From Haliangium sp050303215 (lineage in GTDB: Bacteria; Myxococcota_A; Polyangia; Haliangiales; Haliangiaceae), in assembly GCF_050303215.1 (NCBI RefSeq), contig NZ_JBNLBH010000051.1, positions 1 to 64,000 on the forward strand: 64,000 bases of DNA, read 5' to 3'. Both the position numbers and the translations under genes were made by a program. Every line of letters starts with the position of its first letter. Within the stretch, counting starts at the first letter, position 1. This document shows positions 42,138 to 53,527 of this stretch, in pieces. The notes under the pieces are model-generated. The model saw only the letters and a program-made list of their open reading frames with translations. It ran no database searches and was not told the DNA's origin.

Positions 42138-42608
42138 TCATTCATCTCCGCCCCGAGACGTCTGATCGCCGCGGCCGGGGCGGTCGGCGCGGTCGGCGCC
42201 GGTGAAGCGGGCGGCGGACACGTCGTTGCAGGCGCCGGTGGGGTCGCTGGTGACCTGGCCGCGCAGGGCCTGGTTGTGCTCGATCCAGGCCCGCTGCACC
42301 TCTTCGTCCACGCGGTGGTCGGCCAGGGTCTCGCGCAGGATCTGTAGCCGGCGATCGAAGTGGCCGCCCATGATGGGCACGCGAGCGTGGGCGGCGCGCA
42401 GGGGCCGGCCGGTGTAGGGGTCGTCGCCGCCCAGGAAGCGGGCCGTCAGCTCGCACTCCTTGTCGATGAGGCGCTGCCGGTCCTTGCCGATGAACAAGAA
42501 GCCGATCATGAGGTCGTCGAACACCCGATCGTAGAAGTCTACGAGCACGGTGCGGAGCTGATCGGGGCCGATCTTATCGAAGAGGGACATTGCGAGCGGG
42601 GTCTCCAT
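42138..42608 (-). CDS. Truncated haemoglobin
   Basis: 156 residues. The globin core is about 120 residues: LFDKIG at the start, the FYDRVF segment (Phe-Tyr at helix B, which stabilises bound oxygen in truncated globins), and AAHARVPIMGGHFDRRLQ containing the proximal His region. It should bind haem and O2 or NO, in the cytoplasm. The last 35 residues are a polar tail. The start may be ATG 42608 or the ATG at 42590, directly before LFDKIG. Divergent from the nucleotide cyclase gene. Confidence 0.9.
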   Translation of the reverse strand: METPLAMSLFDKIGPDQLRTVLVDFYDRVFDDLMIGFLFIGKDRQRLIDKECELTARFLGGDDPYTGRPLRAAHARVPIMGGHFDRRLQILRETLADHRVDEEVQRAWIEHNQALRGQVTSDPTGACNDVSAARFTGADRADRPGRGDQTSRGGDE

Positions 42609-42700
42609 GGTAGCCGAGGGAGGGGCCGGCCCAGGCCGAACGGCAAGAGCGGCGAGCCGGCGCGGCGGCCACCGGGTCGGCGAATCGCTCGTCTCCCCGG

Positions 42701-44680
42701 TTGGTTCCACGCACGGACGGCTATAGACTACTCGGTGGATTGGCCGCTGACGAGGTGCTGACGCTCGACGCCTTTCGGGCCCGCTACCCGTGGCCCGGCG
42801 ATACGGGTGTGTCCGGCGTGGTCATCGAGCGCCTGTGGCACTTCGACCTCGATGTGTCCCCGGCGGCGCTGTGGCCCCACCTCGTGGACACCAGCCGGCT
42901 CAATCAGGCCATGGGCATGCCCGAGATGCGGTTCGAGGAGCAGGATGGATGCCTGCACGGCAGCGCCGTGTACGGCGGCCGGCGCCACGAGTGGGTGGAG
43001 GAGCCCTGGGACTGGGTCAAGGAGCGCTACTTCAGCTCGGTGCGCACGTACCGGCGCGGCTACCCGCTGCTCAGCCGGTGCATCTTCGAGCTCGAGCCGC
43101 ACGAGCAAGGGGTGCGGCTGTGGGTGTACTTCGGCTGGGTCGCGCGCGGCCGGCTGTCGGGCGCGCTCCTGGGCATCGGGGTGCGCCAGCTCGGGCGCGA
43201 TCTGGCCCGCACCCTGCCCAAGATCGCCGCCCAGGCGGCCGAGAACCACGCCCTCCGGCGCCGCCTGCGCGCGCCGCCCTCGAGCTTGGACGCCGTGGCC
43301 GAGCAGCGCCTCGACGAGGCCCGCACCCACCTGCTCGATCACAGCCTGGCCCCGGTCGTGGTCGACCGGCTGTTCGATCTCATCCGCAGCGGCGACGACG
43401 ACGATCTGGTGCGCATCCGGGTGCGGGCGCTGGCCGCGTCCTGGGGCGTCGACGAGCACGAGTTGCTACAGGTGTGCCTGTACGCCACTCGGGCCGGGGC
43501 GCTCGAGATGAGCTGGGACATCCTGTGCCCGCACTGCCGCGGGGTCCGCCAGGAGGCGCGCACCCTGGGCGAGATCCCGCGCCTGGGGGTGTGCGAGGTC
43601 TGCGACATCGACTTCACCACCGACAAGCTCAACGCGGTCGAGATCACCTTCCGGGTCCCGCCCGCGCTGCGCGACGTGCCCCAGCGCTACTTCTGCAGCG
43701 CCGAGGCCTCGACCAAGACCCACATCCAGGTCCAGCGCCGGCTCGAGCCGGGAGCGCGCGTGTCCATCCCCCTGCGCCTGGCCGCCGGCCGCTATCGCCT
43801 GCGCCTACACGGCGAGCGCCGCTATCGCTTCCTCGACGTGCTGCCGCCGCCGCTGCCGGGCGAGCACGGGGGCGACACCGAGCGCGCCGACGCGCTCACC
43901 TGGCGCAGCGCCGGCACCGGCGATCTCACCTGCCGGACCCGCCCCACGCTCACTCTGGTCAACGACGACGGCCAGCCCCACATCTTCATCCTCGAGGGTG
44001 CGTCGTGGTCGGACTTGGCCCTGCGGCCCGAGCGCCTGTTCGCGATGCAGACGTTTCGCGATCTGTTCTCCGAGGCCTTCCTGGCCGCCGACGTCCAGCT
44101 CGCGGTCGGCGAGCAGACCATCTTGTTCACCGACATGGTCGGCTCCACCCGCTTCTACGCCCGCTACGGCGACCCCGACGCCTTCATGGCGGTCAAGAAG
44201 CACTTCGACGTGATCTACGAGCTCATCGGCGCTCACCGCGGCGCGGTGGTCAAGACCATCGGCGACGCCGCCATGGGGGTGTTCGAACGTCCCTTGGACG
44301 CGGTCCGCGCCGCCCACCATATCCAGACCTACTTCACGCCCGGGCAAGACGATCCCCCGATCCGGATCCGCGTCTCGCTCCACCTCGGCCCCTGCATCGC
44401 GGTCAAGCTCAACAGCAACATCGACTACTTCGGCACCACCGTGAACCTGGCCGCCAAGCTGCAAGCGTGCGCCGACGCCGGCGACGTCGCGATGTCCCGA
44501 ACCGTGATCGACACTCCCGGCGTGCTCGACTACCTGGAAGACCAACGGGCCAAGCTCGACGAGATCGGCTACCCGATCGACGGCATCGGCCAAGAGGTGC
44601 AGGTCTTGATCTGGCACACCTTCGCCGGTCGCCGGACCCTGGGCTCACGCGGCATCGATGAGCTCGAGCTGCGGGCCTGA
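42701..44680 (+). CDS. Class III adenylate/guanylate cyclase with SRPBCC-like and zinc-ribbon regions
   Basis: About 659 residues. The first 170 resemble a START/SRPBCC lipid-binding fold (WHFDLDVSPAALWPHLVDTSRLN). A CPHC...CEVC zinc ribbon lies near 275-300, as in the DUF5939-containing cyclases. The cyclase domain (about 470-650) has FTDMVGSTRF (metal Asp), KTIGDAAMGVF (second metal Asp and substrate-binding Lys) and FGTTVNLAAKL (transition-state Asn; the usual Arg is Lys). It makes a cyclic nucleotide, probably cAMP, from a ligand-sensing cytoplasmic protein. Start uncertain: the TTG at 42701 is one of several candidates; a GTG lies at 42755. Confidence 0.88.
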   Translation: MVPRTDGYRLLGGLAADEVLTLDAFRARYPWPGDTGVSGVVIERLWHFDLDVSPAALWPHLVDTSRLNQAMGMPEMRFEEQDGCLHGSAVYGGRRHEWVEEPWDWVKERYFSSVRTYRRGYPLLSRCIFELEPHEQGVRLWVYFGWVARGRLSGALLGIGVRQLGRDLARTLPKIAAQAAENHALRRRLRAPPSSLDAVAEQRLDEARTHLLDHSLAPVVVDRLFDLIRSGDDDDLVRIRVRALAASWGVDEHELLQVCLYATRAGALEMSWDILCPHCRGVRQEARTLGEIPRLGVCEVCDIDFTTDKLNAVEITFRVPPALRDVPQRYFCSAEASTKTHIQVQRRLEPGARVSIPLRLAAGRYRLRLHGERRYRFLDVLPPPLPGEHGGDTERADALTWRSAGTGDLTCRTRPTLTLVNDDGQPHIFILEGASWSDLALRPERLFAMQTFRDLFSEAFLAADVQLAVGEQTILFTDMVGSTRFYARYGDPDAFMAVKKHFDVIYELIGAHRGAVVKTIGDAAMGVFERPLDAVRAAHHIQTYFTPGQDDPPIRIRVSLHLGPCIAVKLNSNIDYFGTTVNLAAKLQACADAGDVAMSRTVIDTPGVLDYLEDQRAKLDEIGYPIDGIGQEVQVLIWHTFAGRRTLGSRGIDELELRA

Positions 44681-44697
44681 GCAGCTCGGGCCCGGGC

Positions 44698-45420
44698 TCA
44701 ACCGGCGTCGACCACCCGGTCGATCCAACCCGCGACGGCGTCGGCGAGCTCGGCCTGGACCTCGTGCTCGGTCCTCCCGGAGCGCACCAGCACCTTGAAC
44801 GAGTGATCGCCACCGTCGACCACGTGCAGGGTCGCGCGCGGGCCCAGCGAGGCCACCAGCGGGCGGATCAGGGCGAGATCGGCGAGGGGGTCACGGGTGC
44901 CCTGGAGGAACAGCATGGGCGCGGTCACCGCGGCGAGGTGGGCGCCGCGCTCGCTCCCGGGCCGACCCGCCGGGTGCAACGGAAAGCCCAAGAACACCAG
45001 CCCCCGCACCGCGGGGTGGGACGCGGCGGCCATGAGTTGGGAGCTCATGCGACCGCCCATGGACTTGCCGCCGGCGACCAGCGGCAGGCTGGGGTAGCGG
45101 GAGTGGGCGGCGTCGATGGCGGCGCGCACCGTGGCGAGGAGGGTCGCGGGCGGATCGGGGCGACGCTTGCCGGCCTCGGTGTACGGAAACTGGAACCGAA
45201 AGCTGCCCACGCCGCGCTTGGCCAAGCCCGCGCACACCGCCTCGAGGAAGGGGTGGTCCATGCCGGCCCCGGCGCCGTGGGCCAGGACGTACAGCGCGCG
45301 CGCGCCGGGCGGCACCCGCGACCGGGTGGACACCGCGCCGATGCGCTCACTCACCACCACGGGCAGGTCGGCGCTGGGCTCGGGCACCGTGCGCGATCGG
45401 GAACGAGGGAGGAAACCCAT
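44698..45420 (-). CDS. Alpha/beta hydrolase (KANL3/Tex30-like)
   Basis: 240 residues. AHGAGAGMDHPFL (oxyanion region), GKSMGGRMSS (nucleophile Ser), GTRDPLAD (Asp) and GGDHSF (His) give a complete catalytic triad. This is the small dienelactone-hydrolase-like family of unknown substrate. It has no signal peptide. The ATG lacks a clear ribosome site; the frame extends upstream by 17 codons. It converges on the cyclase gene with a 17-base gap. Confidence 0.88.
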   Translation of the reverse strand: MGFLPRSRSRTVPEPSADLPVVVSERIGAVSTRSRVPPGARALYVLAHGAGAGMDHPFLEAVCAGLAKRGVGSFRFQFPYTEAGKRRPDPPATLLATVRAAIDAAHSRYPSLPLVAGGKSMGGRMSSQLMAAASHPAVRGLVFLGFPLHPAGRPGSERGAHLAAVTAPMLFLQGTRDPLADLALIRPLVASLGPRATLHVVDGGDHSFKVLVRSGRTEHEVQAELADAVAGWIDRVVDAG

Positions 45421-45519
45421 GCCGGCAGGGTACGCCGAAACCCTGACCGCACGCGAGGGCCGCAGCGGCATCGACCCGTGGGCGGGCGCGGGCGGCCCGA
45501 TCGGCCGTGCGCAGATGGC

Positions 45520-45548
45520 TTGACAGTCAGGATCGAGCCGAGGACAGT
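45520..45548 (+). promoter_or_regulatory. Possible promoter with perfect -35 box
   Basis: TTGACA (45520-45525), 17-base spacer and a weak -10 GACAGT (45543-45548) that keeps only the second A and last T. Expected transcription start lies at the GTG (45555) that opens the MerR-like TPR protein. Confidence 0.45.
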
Positions 45549-45554
45549 GGAGGC

Positions 45555-46391
<837 letters not shown>

Positions 46392-46582
46392 GCGGGGAAT
46401 ACCGCAAGCTCACCCGCCAACGCGGGTGAGCGGGGAGTACCGTAAGCTCACCCGCCAACGCGGGTGCCGCTGCGGGCGACCCGGTGGGGCGATTTTTTCG
46501 ACATGGGCTGTCGTGGACGCCCGGAGTCGTTCGTCTGGTTCACGAGGCCCGAGGTGACGGGCCCGCAACCCAGGAGAACATC

Positions 46583-46918
46583 ATGTCCAAAGCATTCGTC
46601 TGGTTCCACAACAGCAGCAGCAAGCCCAATGAATCCGTCGCCTTCTACGAGTCCCTCTTGGACTGGCGGCGCGCCGACGGGCCGCCCGGAATGACCATGC
46701 TCGCGGGCGACGACGGCCCCTTCGCCGCGGTCGGCGGGGACGACAGCGTGGTCGGCTGGATCCCCTTTGCCCAGGTGGCCGACGTCGACGCCGCGACCCA
46801 GAAGGCCGAGTCGCTCGGGGCCACGGTCATCAAGGCCAAGACCCGAGGGCCGGCGGGGGAGTTCTCGATCGTGCGCGACCCCGGCGGCGCGGCCGTGGCG
46901 CTGTGGCAGAAGGCCTGA
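46583..46918 (+). CDS. Glyoxalase/VOC-superfamily protein
   Basis: 111 residues with a CAGGAGAA ribosome site. The pattern FVWFHNSSSKPNESVAFYESLLDW, then GWIPFAQVADVDAATQKAESLGATV and IVRDPGGAAVALWQKA, is the VOC beta-alpha-beta-beta-beta fold in a single short copy (dimer expected). Metal ligands cannot be assigned with confidence. Such proteins often sit next to ECF sigma/YCII pairs, as here, where the YCII gene starts 134 bases downstream. Confidence 0.88.
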   Translation: MSKAFVWFHNSSSKPNESVAFYESLLDWRRADGPPGMTMLAGDDGPFAAVGGDDSVVGWIPFAQVADVDAATQKAESLGATVIKAKTRGPAGEFSIVRDPGGAAVALWQKA

Positions 46919-46957
46919 GCGCGGCGGTGCCCCTCCCTGTCCGAGCCCGATCCCGCT

Positions 46958-46970
46958 ATGGTGACACCAT
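46958..46970. promoter_or_regulatory. 13-bp palindrome upstream of the YCII-sigma pair
   Basis: ATGGTG-A-CACCAT is perfectly symmetrical and lies about 80 bases before the YCII start. It could be an operator. A 28-codon frame starting at the second ATG ends at the YCII start and is probably not a gene. Confidence 0.4.
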
Positions 46971-47051
46971 GGTCTGCACCAGCGTGAACCGCACCCGCGC
47001 GCGCGCCGTCACGGCCGAGCCTCGGATCTTGGACACCGCGGAGGTCGGGCC

Positions 47052-47414
47052 GTGACGGCGAAGGCCACCTACGCGCTGCTCATTTATCGCACCGCGCCGC
47101 ACGAGCCCGCCCCTGCCGACTCGGCGCAGGTGCTGGCGCACCACAAGGCCCTGCAGCAGGAGGCCGCGGGGCGGGGCGATCTGCACGCCGTCGCCCGGCT
47201 CGACGACGCCGTTCGGGCCAAGACGGTGCGCGCCCACGCCGGCGTGCACGACGTGACCGACGGCCCCTACATCGACACCAAGGAGTGGCTGGTGGGCTTC
47301 TACGTCGTCGACTGCGCGGACGAGGAAGAGGCGCTCGCGCGGGCCCGGTCCATCTGTCCGATCGAGGACCACGCCATCGAGGTGCGGCCGGTGACCTGGC
47401 GCTGGTGCCCGTGA
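47052..47414 (+). CDS. YCII/DGPF-family protein paired with ECF sigma factor
   Basis: 120 residues. The pattern MTAKATYALLIYR, DGPYIDTKEWLVGFYVVDCADEEEALARARS and IEVRP matches the YCII-related (DGPF) family. The GTG start has GGAGG upstream. Its stop overlaps the sigma-factor start as TGATG. DGPF proteins are the standard genomic partner of ECF42 sigma factors; their exact function is not settled. Confidence 0.92.
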   Translation: MTAKATYALLIYRTAPHEPAPADSAQVLAHHKALQQEAAGRGDLHAVARLDDAVRAKTVRAHAGVHDVTDGPYIDTKEWLVGFYVVDCADEEEALARARSICPIEDHAIEVRPVTWRWCP

Positions 47415-48670
47415 TGGAGGCCACCGCCGACCTGCTCCGGCGGATGTATCCCCAGGTCCTGGCCCGCACCCTCAGCTTCACCCGCAACCTGCCCGAGGCC
47501 GAGGACGCCGTCCAGGAGGCTGTGGTGCGCGCGCTGTCGACGTGGCCGGAGCGGGGCAGGCCCGACGCGCCGGCGGCGTGGCTTCAGACGGTCGCGTGCA
47601 ACCTGCACCGCGACCGCCTACGTCGCCGCAAGTGGGAGACGCCGGAGAACGACGCGCTCGACACCCTGGCCGGGATGAGCCCGTGGATGGGGACCGCCGT
47701 GGGTCACCCCGCGATCGCGCGGGGGTGGAAGGACGAGCTGCTGCGGCTCGTGTTCGCGTGCTGTCACCCGGCGCTCGAGCCCGGCGAGAGCGCGGCGCTG
47801 TGCCTGGCCACCGTGGTCGGGATGTCGACCGCGGAGGTCGCGCTCGCCTTCGTCGCGGAGCCGCGCGCCATGGAGCAACGGCTGACCCGAGCCCGGCGCC
47901 GACTCCGACAGCGCGGAGATGCCGAGGGCACGACCCCGGAGCGATCGCGCGAACGGCTCGGCGCGGTGCTCCGGGTCATCCACTTGCTGTTCAACGAGGG
48001 CTACTGGTCGAGCGATGACGGCGCCCCCATCCGCGCCGAACCGTGCCGGCTGGCCATCGGCCTGGCCCACTCCCTGGCCGACGCGTTCCCGCGCGAGCCC
48101 GAGGTCCTGGGCCTGCTGGCGCTGCTCATGCTACACGACGCGCGCCGCGGCGCCCGGTTGAGCCCGAGCGGCGACCCCATCCCCCTGCCCGAGCAGGATC
48201 GGACCCGCTGGGACCACGCCGCCATCGCCGAGGCGACCCGGCTCCTCGACGCCGCGCTGGCCCTATCCCAGCCCGGGCCGATGCAGATCGAGGCCGCGAT
48301 TTCGGCCATTCACTGCCGGACCTCGTGCGCGGCCGACACCGACTGGGAGCAGATCGCCACCCTCTACGAGCGGCTGGAGGAGCTGCGGCCAACCCCGGCC
48401 GTGCGCGTGAACCGAGCCTTCGCGGTGGCGCGGGCGGAGGGCCCCGAGGTCGGGCTCGCGGTGCTGGAGGACACCAGCACCGTCGACGCCACCGGCTATC
48501 CCTACGTGCACCTGGTGCGCGGCGCCCTGCTGGCGGAGTTGGGGCGGGTCGACGCGGCCCGGGCCAGCCTACACGAGGCCCATCGGCGCGCGCGCAACCA
48601 GGCCGAGCGGGCCCAGATCGAAGCCCGGCTGGCGCGCCTGCCGGCCGCGCCGAGCGACACCGACACCTGA
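47414..48670 (+). CDS. ECF42-type RNA polymerase sigma factor
   Basis: 418 residues. Region 2 (AEDAVQEAVVRALSTWP, WLQTVACNLHRDRLRRRK) and region 4 (about 110-160, CLATVVGMSTAEVALAF) are followed by a 240-residue C-terminal extension with the conserved-looking LLFNEGYWSSDD and a TPR-like helical region. This extension and the coupled YCII gene define the ECF42 group, in which the C-terminus rather than an anti-sigma factor is thought to control activity. No anti-sigma gene is present. The start ATG overlaps the YCII stop. Confidence 0.93.
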   Translation: MEATADLLRRMYPQVLARTLSFTRNLPEAEDAVQEAVVRALSTWPERGRPDAPAAWLQTVACNLHRDRLRRRKWETPENDALDTLAGMSPWMGTAVGHPAIARGWKDELLRLVFACCHPALEPGESAALCLATVVGMSTAEVALAFVAEPRAMEQRLTRARRRLRQRGDAEGTTPERSRERLGAVLRVIHLLFNEGYWSSDDGAPIRAEPCRLAIGLAHSLADAFPREPEVLGLLALLMLHDARRGARLSPSGDPIPLPEQDRTRWDHAAIAEATRLLDAALALSQPGPMQIEAAISAIHCRTSCAADTDWEQIATLYERLEELRPTPAVRVNRAFAVARAEGPEVGLAVLEDTSTVDATGYPYVHLVRGALLAELGRVDAARASLHEAHRRARNQAERAQIEARLARLPAAPSDTDT

Positions 48671-48726
48671 GCCGCGAGGGCACTCGCCACCCGCGGTCTC
48701 GGCCGCGGAGCCTCAGCGTTCTTGCA

Positions 48727-49995
48727 TCAGCCTCGTTGGGCCAGCCCCAGGACCACGTCGAGCAGCACGTTGGCGCCGTTGGCGCACTGGGTCTCGGTCG
48801 ACAGCTCGCGCGGGTTGTGGCTGATGCCATCGTATTCACCGGGCACGAAGATCATGCCGGTGGGGCACACCGCGGCCATCTCTTGGGCGTCGTGGCCCGC
48901 GCCCGACACGATCGACTGCTGGCGCAGGCCGCGCCGGGTGGCGGACTCGGCGACCCGGGCCTGGACCTCGGGCGCGAACCCGACCGGCTGGGTGTGCGCG
49001 GTCCGGTGCCAGTTCACGCGCACTCCTTCTTCTTCGGACACACGGCCGTAGAACGCGATGATGTCGCGCTCGGCGCGGGTGAGGGCGTCGCCGTCGTGGT
49101 TGCGCAGATCGACCGTGGCCAGGCACCTCGAGGGCACCACGTTGATGATGCCGGGGTGGTTGTGGATGCGGCCCATGGTGGCCAGGAAGTGGCCGTAGTC
49201 TCCGTCGGCGATCATGCGCCGCAGCTCGAGCTGGATGCGCGCGCTGGCCACCCCGGGGTCGCGGCGCAGGGCCATGGGCGTGGTCCCGGCGTGGGCTGAG
49301 CGGCCCTCGATGGTCAGCTCGTGCCAGCAGATGCCCTGCACCCCCGACACCACCCCGACCTCACAGCCGGCCGCGGCCAGGATCGGGCCCTGCTCGATGT
49401 GCAGCTCCACGTAGGCGTGGGGGGGCCGGAAGCGCTCCGCCGCCTCGCCCAGGAACCCGATCGCGGCCAGCTCGTCGCGCACGCTCTTGCCGTCGCGGTC
49501 GGTGAGCGCGTAGGCGTCCTCGAGCAGAATCCGCCCCGTCGCCACCGCGCTGCCCAGCATGTCGGTGCCGAAACGAGCCCCCTCCTCCTCGGTGAAGAAG
49601 GCCACCACCAGCGGCCGCTGGGTCTCCACCTTGCGCTCGTTCAAGCACCTGATCACCTCCAGGCCGGCGAGCACGCCCAGGCAGCCGTCGAAGCGGCCCG
49701 CGGTCGGTACCGAGTCGATGTGCGAGCCGATCATGACCGGGGGCAAGGCGTTGTCCCGGCCCGACCGGCGCGCGAACACGTTCCCGATATGGTCCACCGT
49801 GATGGCGAGCCCCAGCTCCTCCATCCACGTCCTCACCAGCCGCCGGCCCTCACCGTCCGCGGGCGTGAGCGCCAGCCGGTTGACCCCGAACAGGCCCAGG
49901 GCGTCGTCGTAGTAGCGGCCCACCTGGCCCAGGGCATCGAGCGCGGCGTATAGACGCCCTGCGTCAATGGACAGTTCGGCACCGACGGTCGACAT
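48727..49995 (-). CDS. M20-family amidase (N-carbamoyl-L-amino-acid hydrolase / allantoate amidohydrolase type)
   Basis: 422 residues. Zinc ligands are visible in GSHIDSVPTAGRFDG (His, Asp), FFTEEEGARFG (Glu pair), ELHIEQGP (His) and GAGHDAQEM (C-terminal His). GRSAHAGTTPM is the dimerisation-domain signature. The enzyme removes carbamoyl groups from N-carbamoyl amino acids or from allantoate; the neighbourhood does not decide which. The ATG 49995 has a weak GGAAG site. It converges on the ECF42 gene. Confidence 0.93.
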   Translation of the reverse strand: MSTVGAELSIDAGRLYAALDALGQVGRYYDDALGLFGVNRLALTPADGEGRRLVRTWMEELGLAITVDHIGNVFARRSGRDNALPPVMIGSHIDSVPTAGRFDGCLGVLAGLEVIRCLNERKVETQRPLVVAFFTEEEGARFGTDMLGSAVATGRILLEDAYALTDRDGKSVRDELAAIGFLGEAAERFRPPHAYVELHIEQGPILAAAGCEVGVVSGVQGICWHELTIEGRSAHAGTTPMALRRDPGVASARIQLELRRMIADGDYGHFLATMGRIHNHPGIINVVPSRCLATVDLRNHDGDALTRAERDIIAFYGRVSEEEGVRVNWHRTAHTQPVGFAPEVQARVAESATRRGLRQQSIVSGAGHDAQEMAAVCPTGMIFVPGEYDGISHNPRELSTETQCANGANVLLDVVLGLAQRG

Positions 49996-50082
49996 GCTTC
50001 CAGTATCGAAGCCTCGCGGGATTTGTCCACCGTTGTCGCCACCGGCGTGGCGAAATCGACAGGTCGTCCGGCCTGCGCCCGC

Positions 50083-52038
<1,956 letters not shown>

Positions 52039-52154
52039 CGGTCGCCAGCATCCTACACCGACCGGGCGGCCCCGAGAACCGGCACGAGCCGGGCTGGGCC
52101 GCGCCGGCCCTGGGGCGGCCGGCGGGCGGCCGGCGGGCGACCGTCGCGAGCGGC

Positions 52155-53354
52155 TCAGTCGTCGAGGCAGCGCAGGATCTCGCGCGCGATGACCACCCGC
52201 TGGATCTCGCTGGTGCCCTCGTAGATGCGCGTGACCCGGGCGTCGCGGTACAGGCGCTCGATCGCGTACTCGCGCGAGTAGCCGTAGCCGCCGTGGAGCT
52301 GGAGCATGTCGTCGACCGCCTTGTGGGCGGCCTCGGTGGCGAACATCTTGGCCATGCTCGACTCCATCGGGGCCCGGCCGTGGCTGTCGAGCAGCAGGGC
52401 CGCGCGCAGGCTCAGCAGCCAGGCGGCGTCGAGCTGGGTGCGGACGTCGGCGAGCACGAACTGAGAGTTCTGGAAGTCGGCCACCCGGCGCCCAAAGGCC
52501 TTGCGCTGGCCGGCGTAGGCCAGCCCCTCGGCGAAGGCGCGCTCGCCGATGCCCAGGCTCAACCCGGCGATGCCGACCCGACCGGCGCCGAGGGCGCTCA
52601 GGGCGATGCCGTAGCCGCGCCCGGGCGCGCCGACGAGGTTCTCGGCCGGCACCCGGCAGTCCTCGAAGAACAGCGCCACCGTGCCCGAGGCCCGCTGGCC
52701 CATCTTGTCCTCCTCGCGGCCGATGGTGAGCCCGGGCGTGCCGCGCTCGACCACGAAGCAGGAGATGCCGCCGGAGCCGGTGGGGGCCGGGCCGTCCGCG
52801 GGCACGACCCGCGCGAACACCACGTGGGCGCCGGCGTAGGCCCCGCTGGTGATCCACATCTTGGAGCCGTTCAGCACGTAGCTGTCGCCGTCCTTCACCG
52901 CGGTGGTGGTCAGCGCGGCCGCGTCCGAGCCGGAGTGGGGCTCGCTGAGCGCGAAGCTCAACGGCCCCAGCTCGCCGTCGGCGTAGGGTCGGAGCCAGCG
53001 CTCGCGCTGCTCGGGGCTGCCGTGCTGGGCCACGATGTAGGCCGCCATGTTGCTCGAGCTGAGGACCACGGCCGTGGACGCGCACGACTCGGCGATGCCC
53101 TCAATGGCCAGCAGGTAGCCGACGTTGTCGGTGCCGACGCCGCCGTCCTCGCTCGCCACCTTCATCGCCAACAGCCCCATCTCGGCCAGGGCGCCCATGA
53201 ACTCCATGGGGAAGGTGCCGTCGTGGTCGCGCGCGGCCGCGCCCGGGGCCAGCCGATCGCGCCCAAAGCTGCGCGCGCTGTCGCCGATGAGCAACTGCTC
53301 CTCGGTCAAGGGAAGGCCCAGCCGCCGCGCGGGCTGCTCTGCCGGATTCAACAT
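52155..53354 (-). CDS. Acyl-CoA dehydrogenase
   Basis: 399 residues. Seen: FALSEPHSGSDAAALTTTA, WITSGAYAGAHVVFARV, RKAFGRRVADFQNSQFVLAD and the C-terminal HGGYGYSREYAIERLYRDARVTRIYEGTSEIQ, where the EGT Glu is the expected catalytic base of short-chain acyl-CoA dehydrogenases. Complete by these criteria. The ATG at 53354 has an AGGAGAG site. It would feed fatty-acid or branched-chain amino-acid oxidation. Paralogue of the gene at 37.3-38.4 kb. Confidence 0.95.
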   Translation of the reverse strand: MLNPAEQPARRLGLPLTEEQLLIGDSARSFGRDRLAPGAAARDHDGTFPMEFMGALAEMGLLAMKVASEDGGVGTDNVGYLLAIEGIAESCASTAVVLSSSNMAAYIVAQHGSPEQRERWLRPYADGELGPLSFALSEPHSGSDAAALTTTAVKDGDSYVLNGSKMWITSGAYAGAHVVFARVVPADGPAPTGSGGISCFVVERGTPGLTIGREEDKMGQRASGTVALFFEDCRVPAENLVGAPGRGYGIALSALGAGRVGIAGLSLGIGERAFAEGLAYAGQRKAFGRRVADFQNSQFVLADVRTQLDAAWLLSLRAALLLDSHGRAPMESSMAKMFATEAAHKAVDDMLQLHGGYGYSREYAIERLYRDARVTRIYEGTSEIQRVVIAREILRCLDD

Positions 53355-53527
53355 CGAGCTCTCCTGAGTGGGTCGGGGTTTTGGGACACGCGACCGGCCG
53401 CTGTCGACGAGGGTCGGCCGGTGGCTGGCGAGGCGCGCAGGCGGGCGAGCGCCCAACGCGGTGCTATCGTAGCCCGGCCGACACCTCGCGTGTCAGGGTC
53501 TAGCAAGAACATGCTCGGTTCGCAGTC

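Noticed and set aside
46969..47055. 28-codon frame just upstream of the YCII gene
   Set aside because: No ribosome site; Arg/Ala-rich composition typical of chance frames; the palindrome overlapping its start is a simpler explanation.
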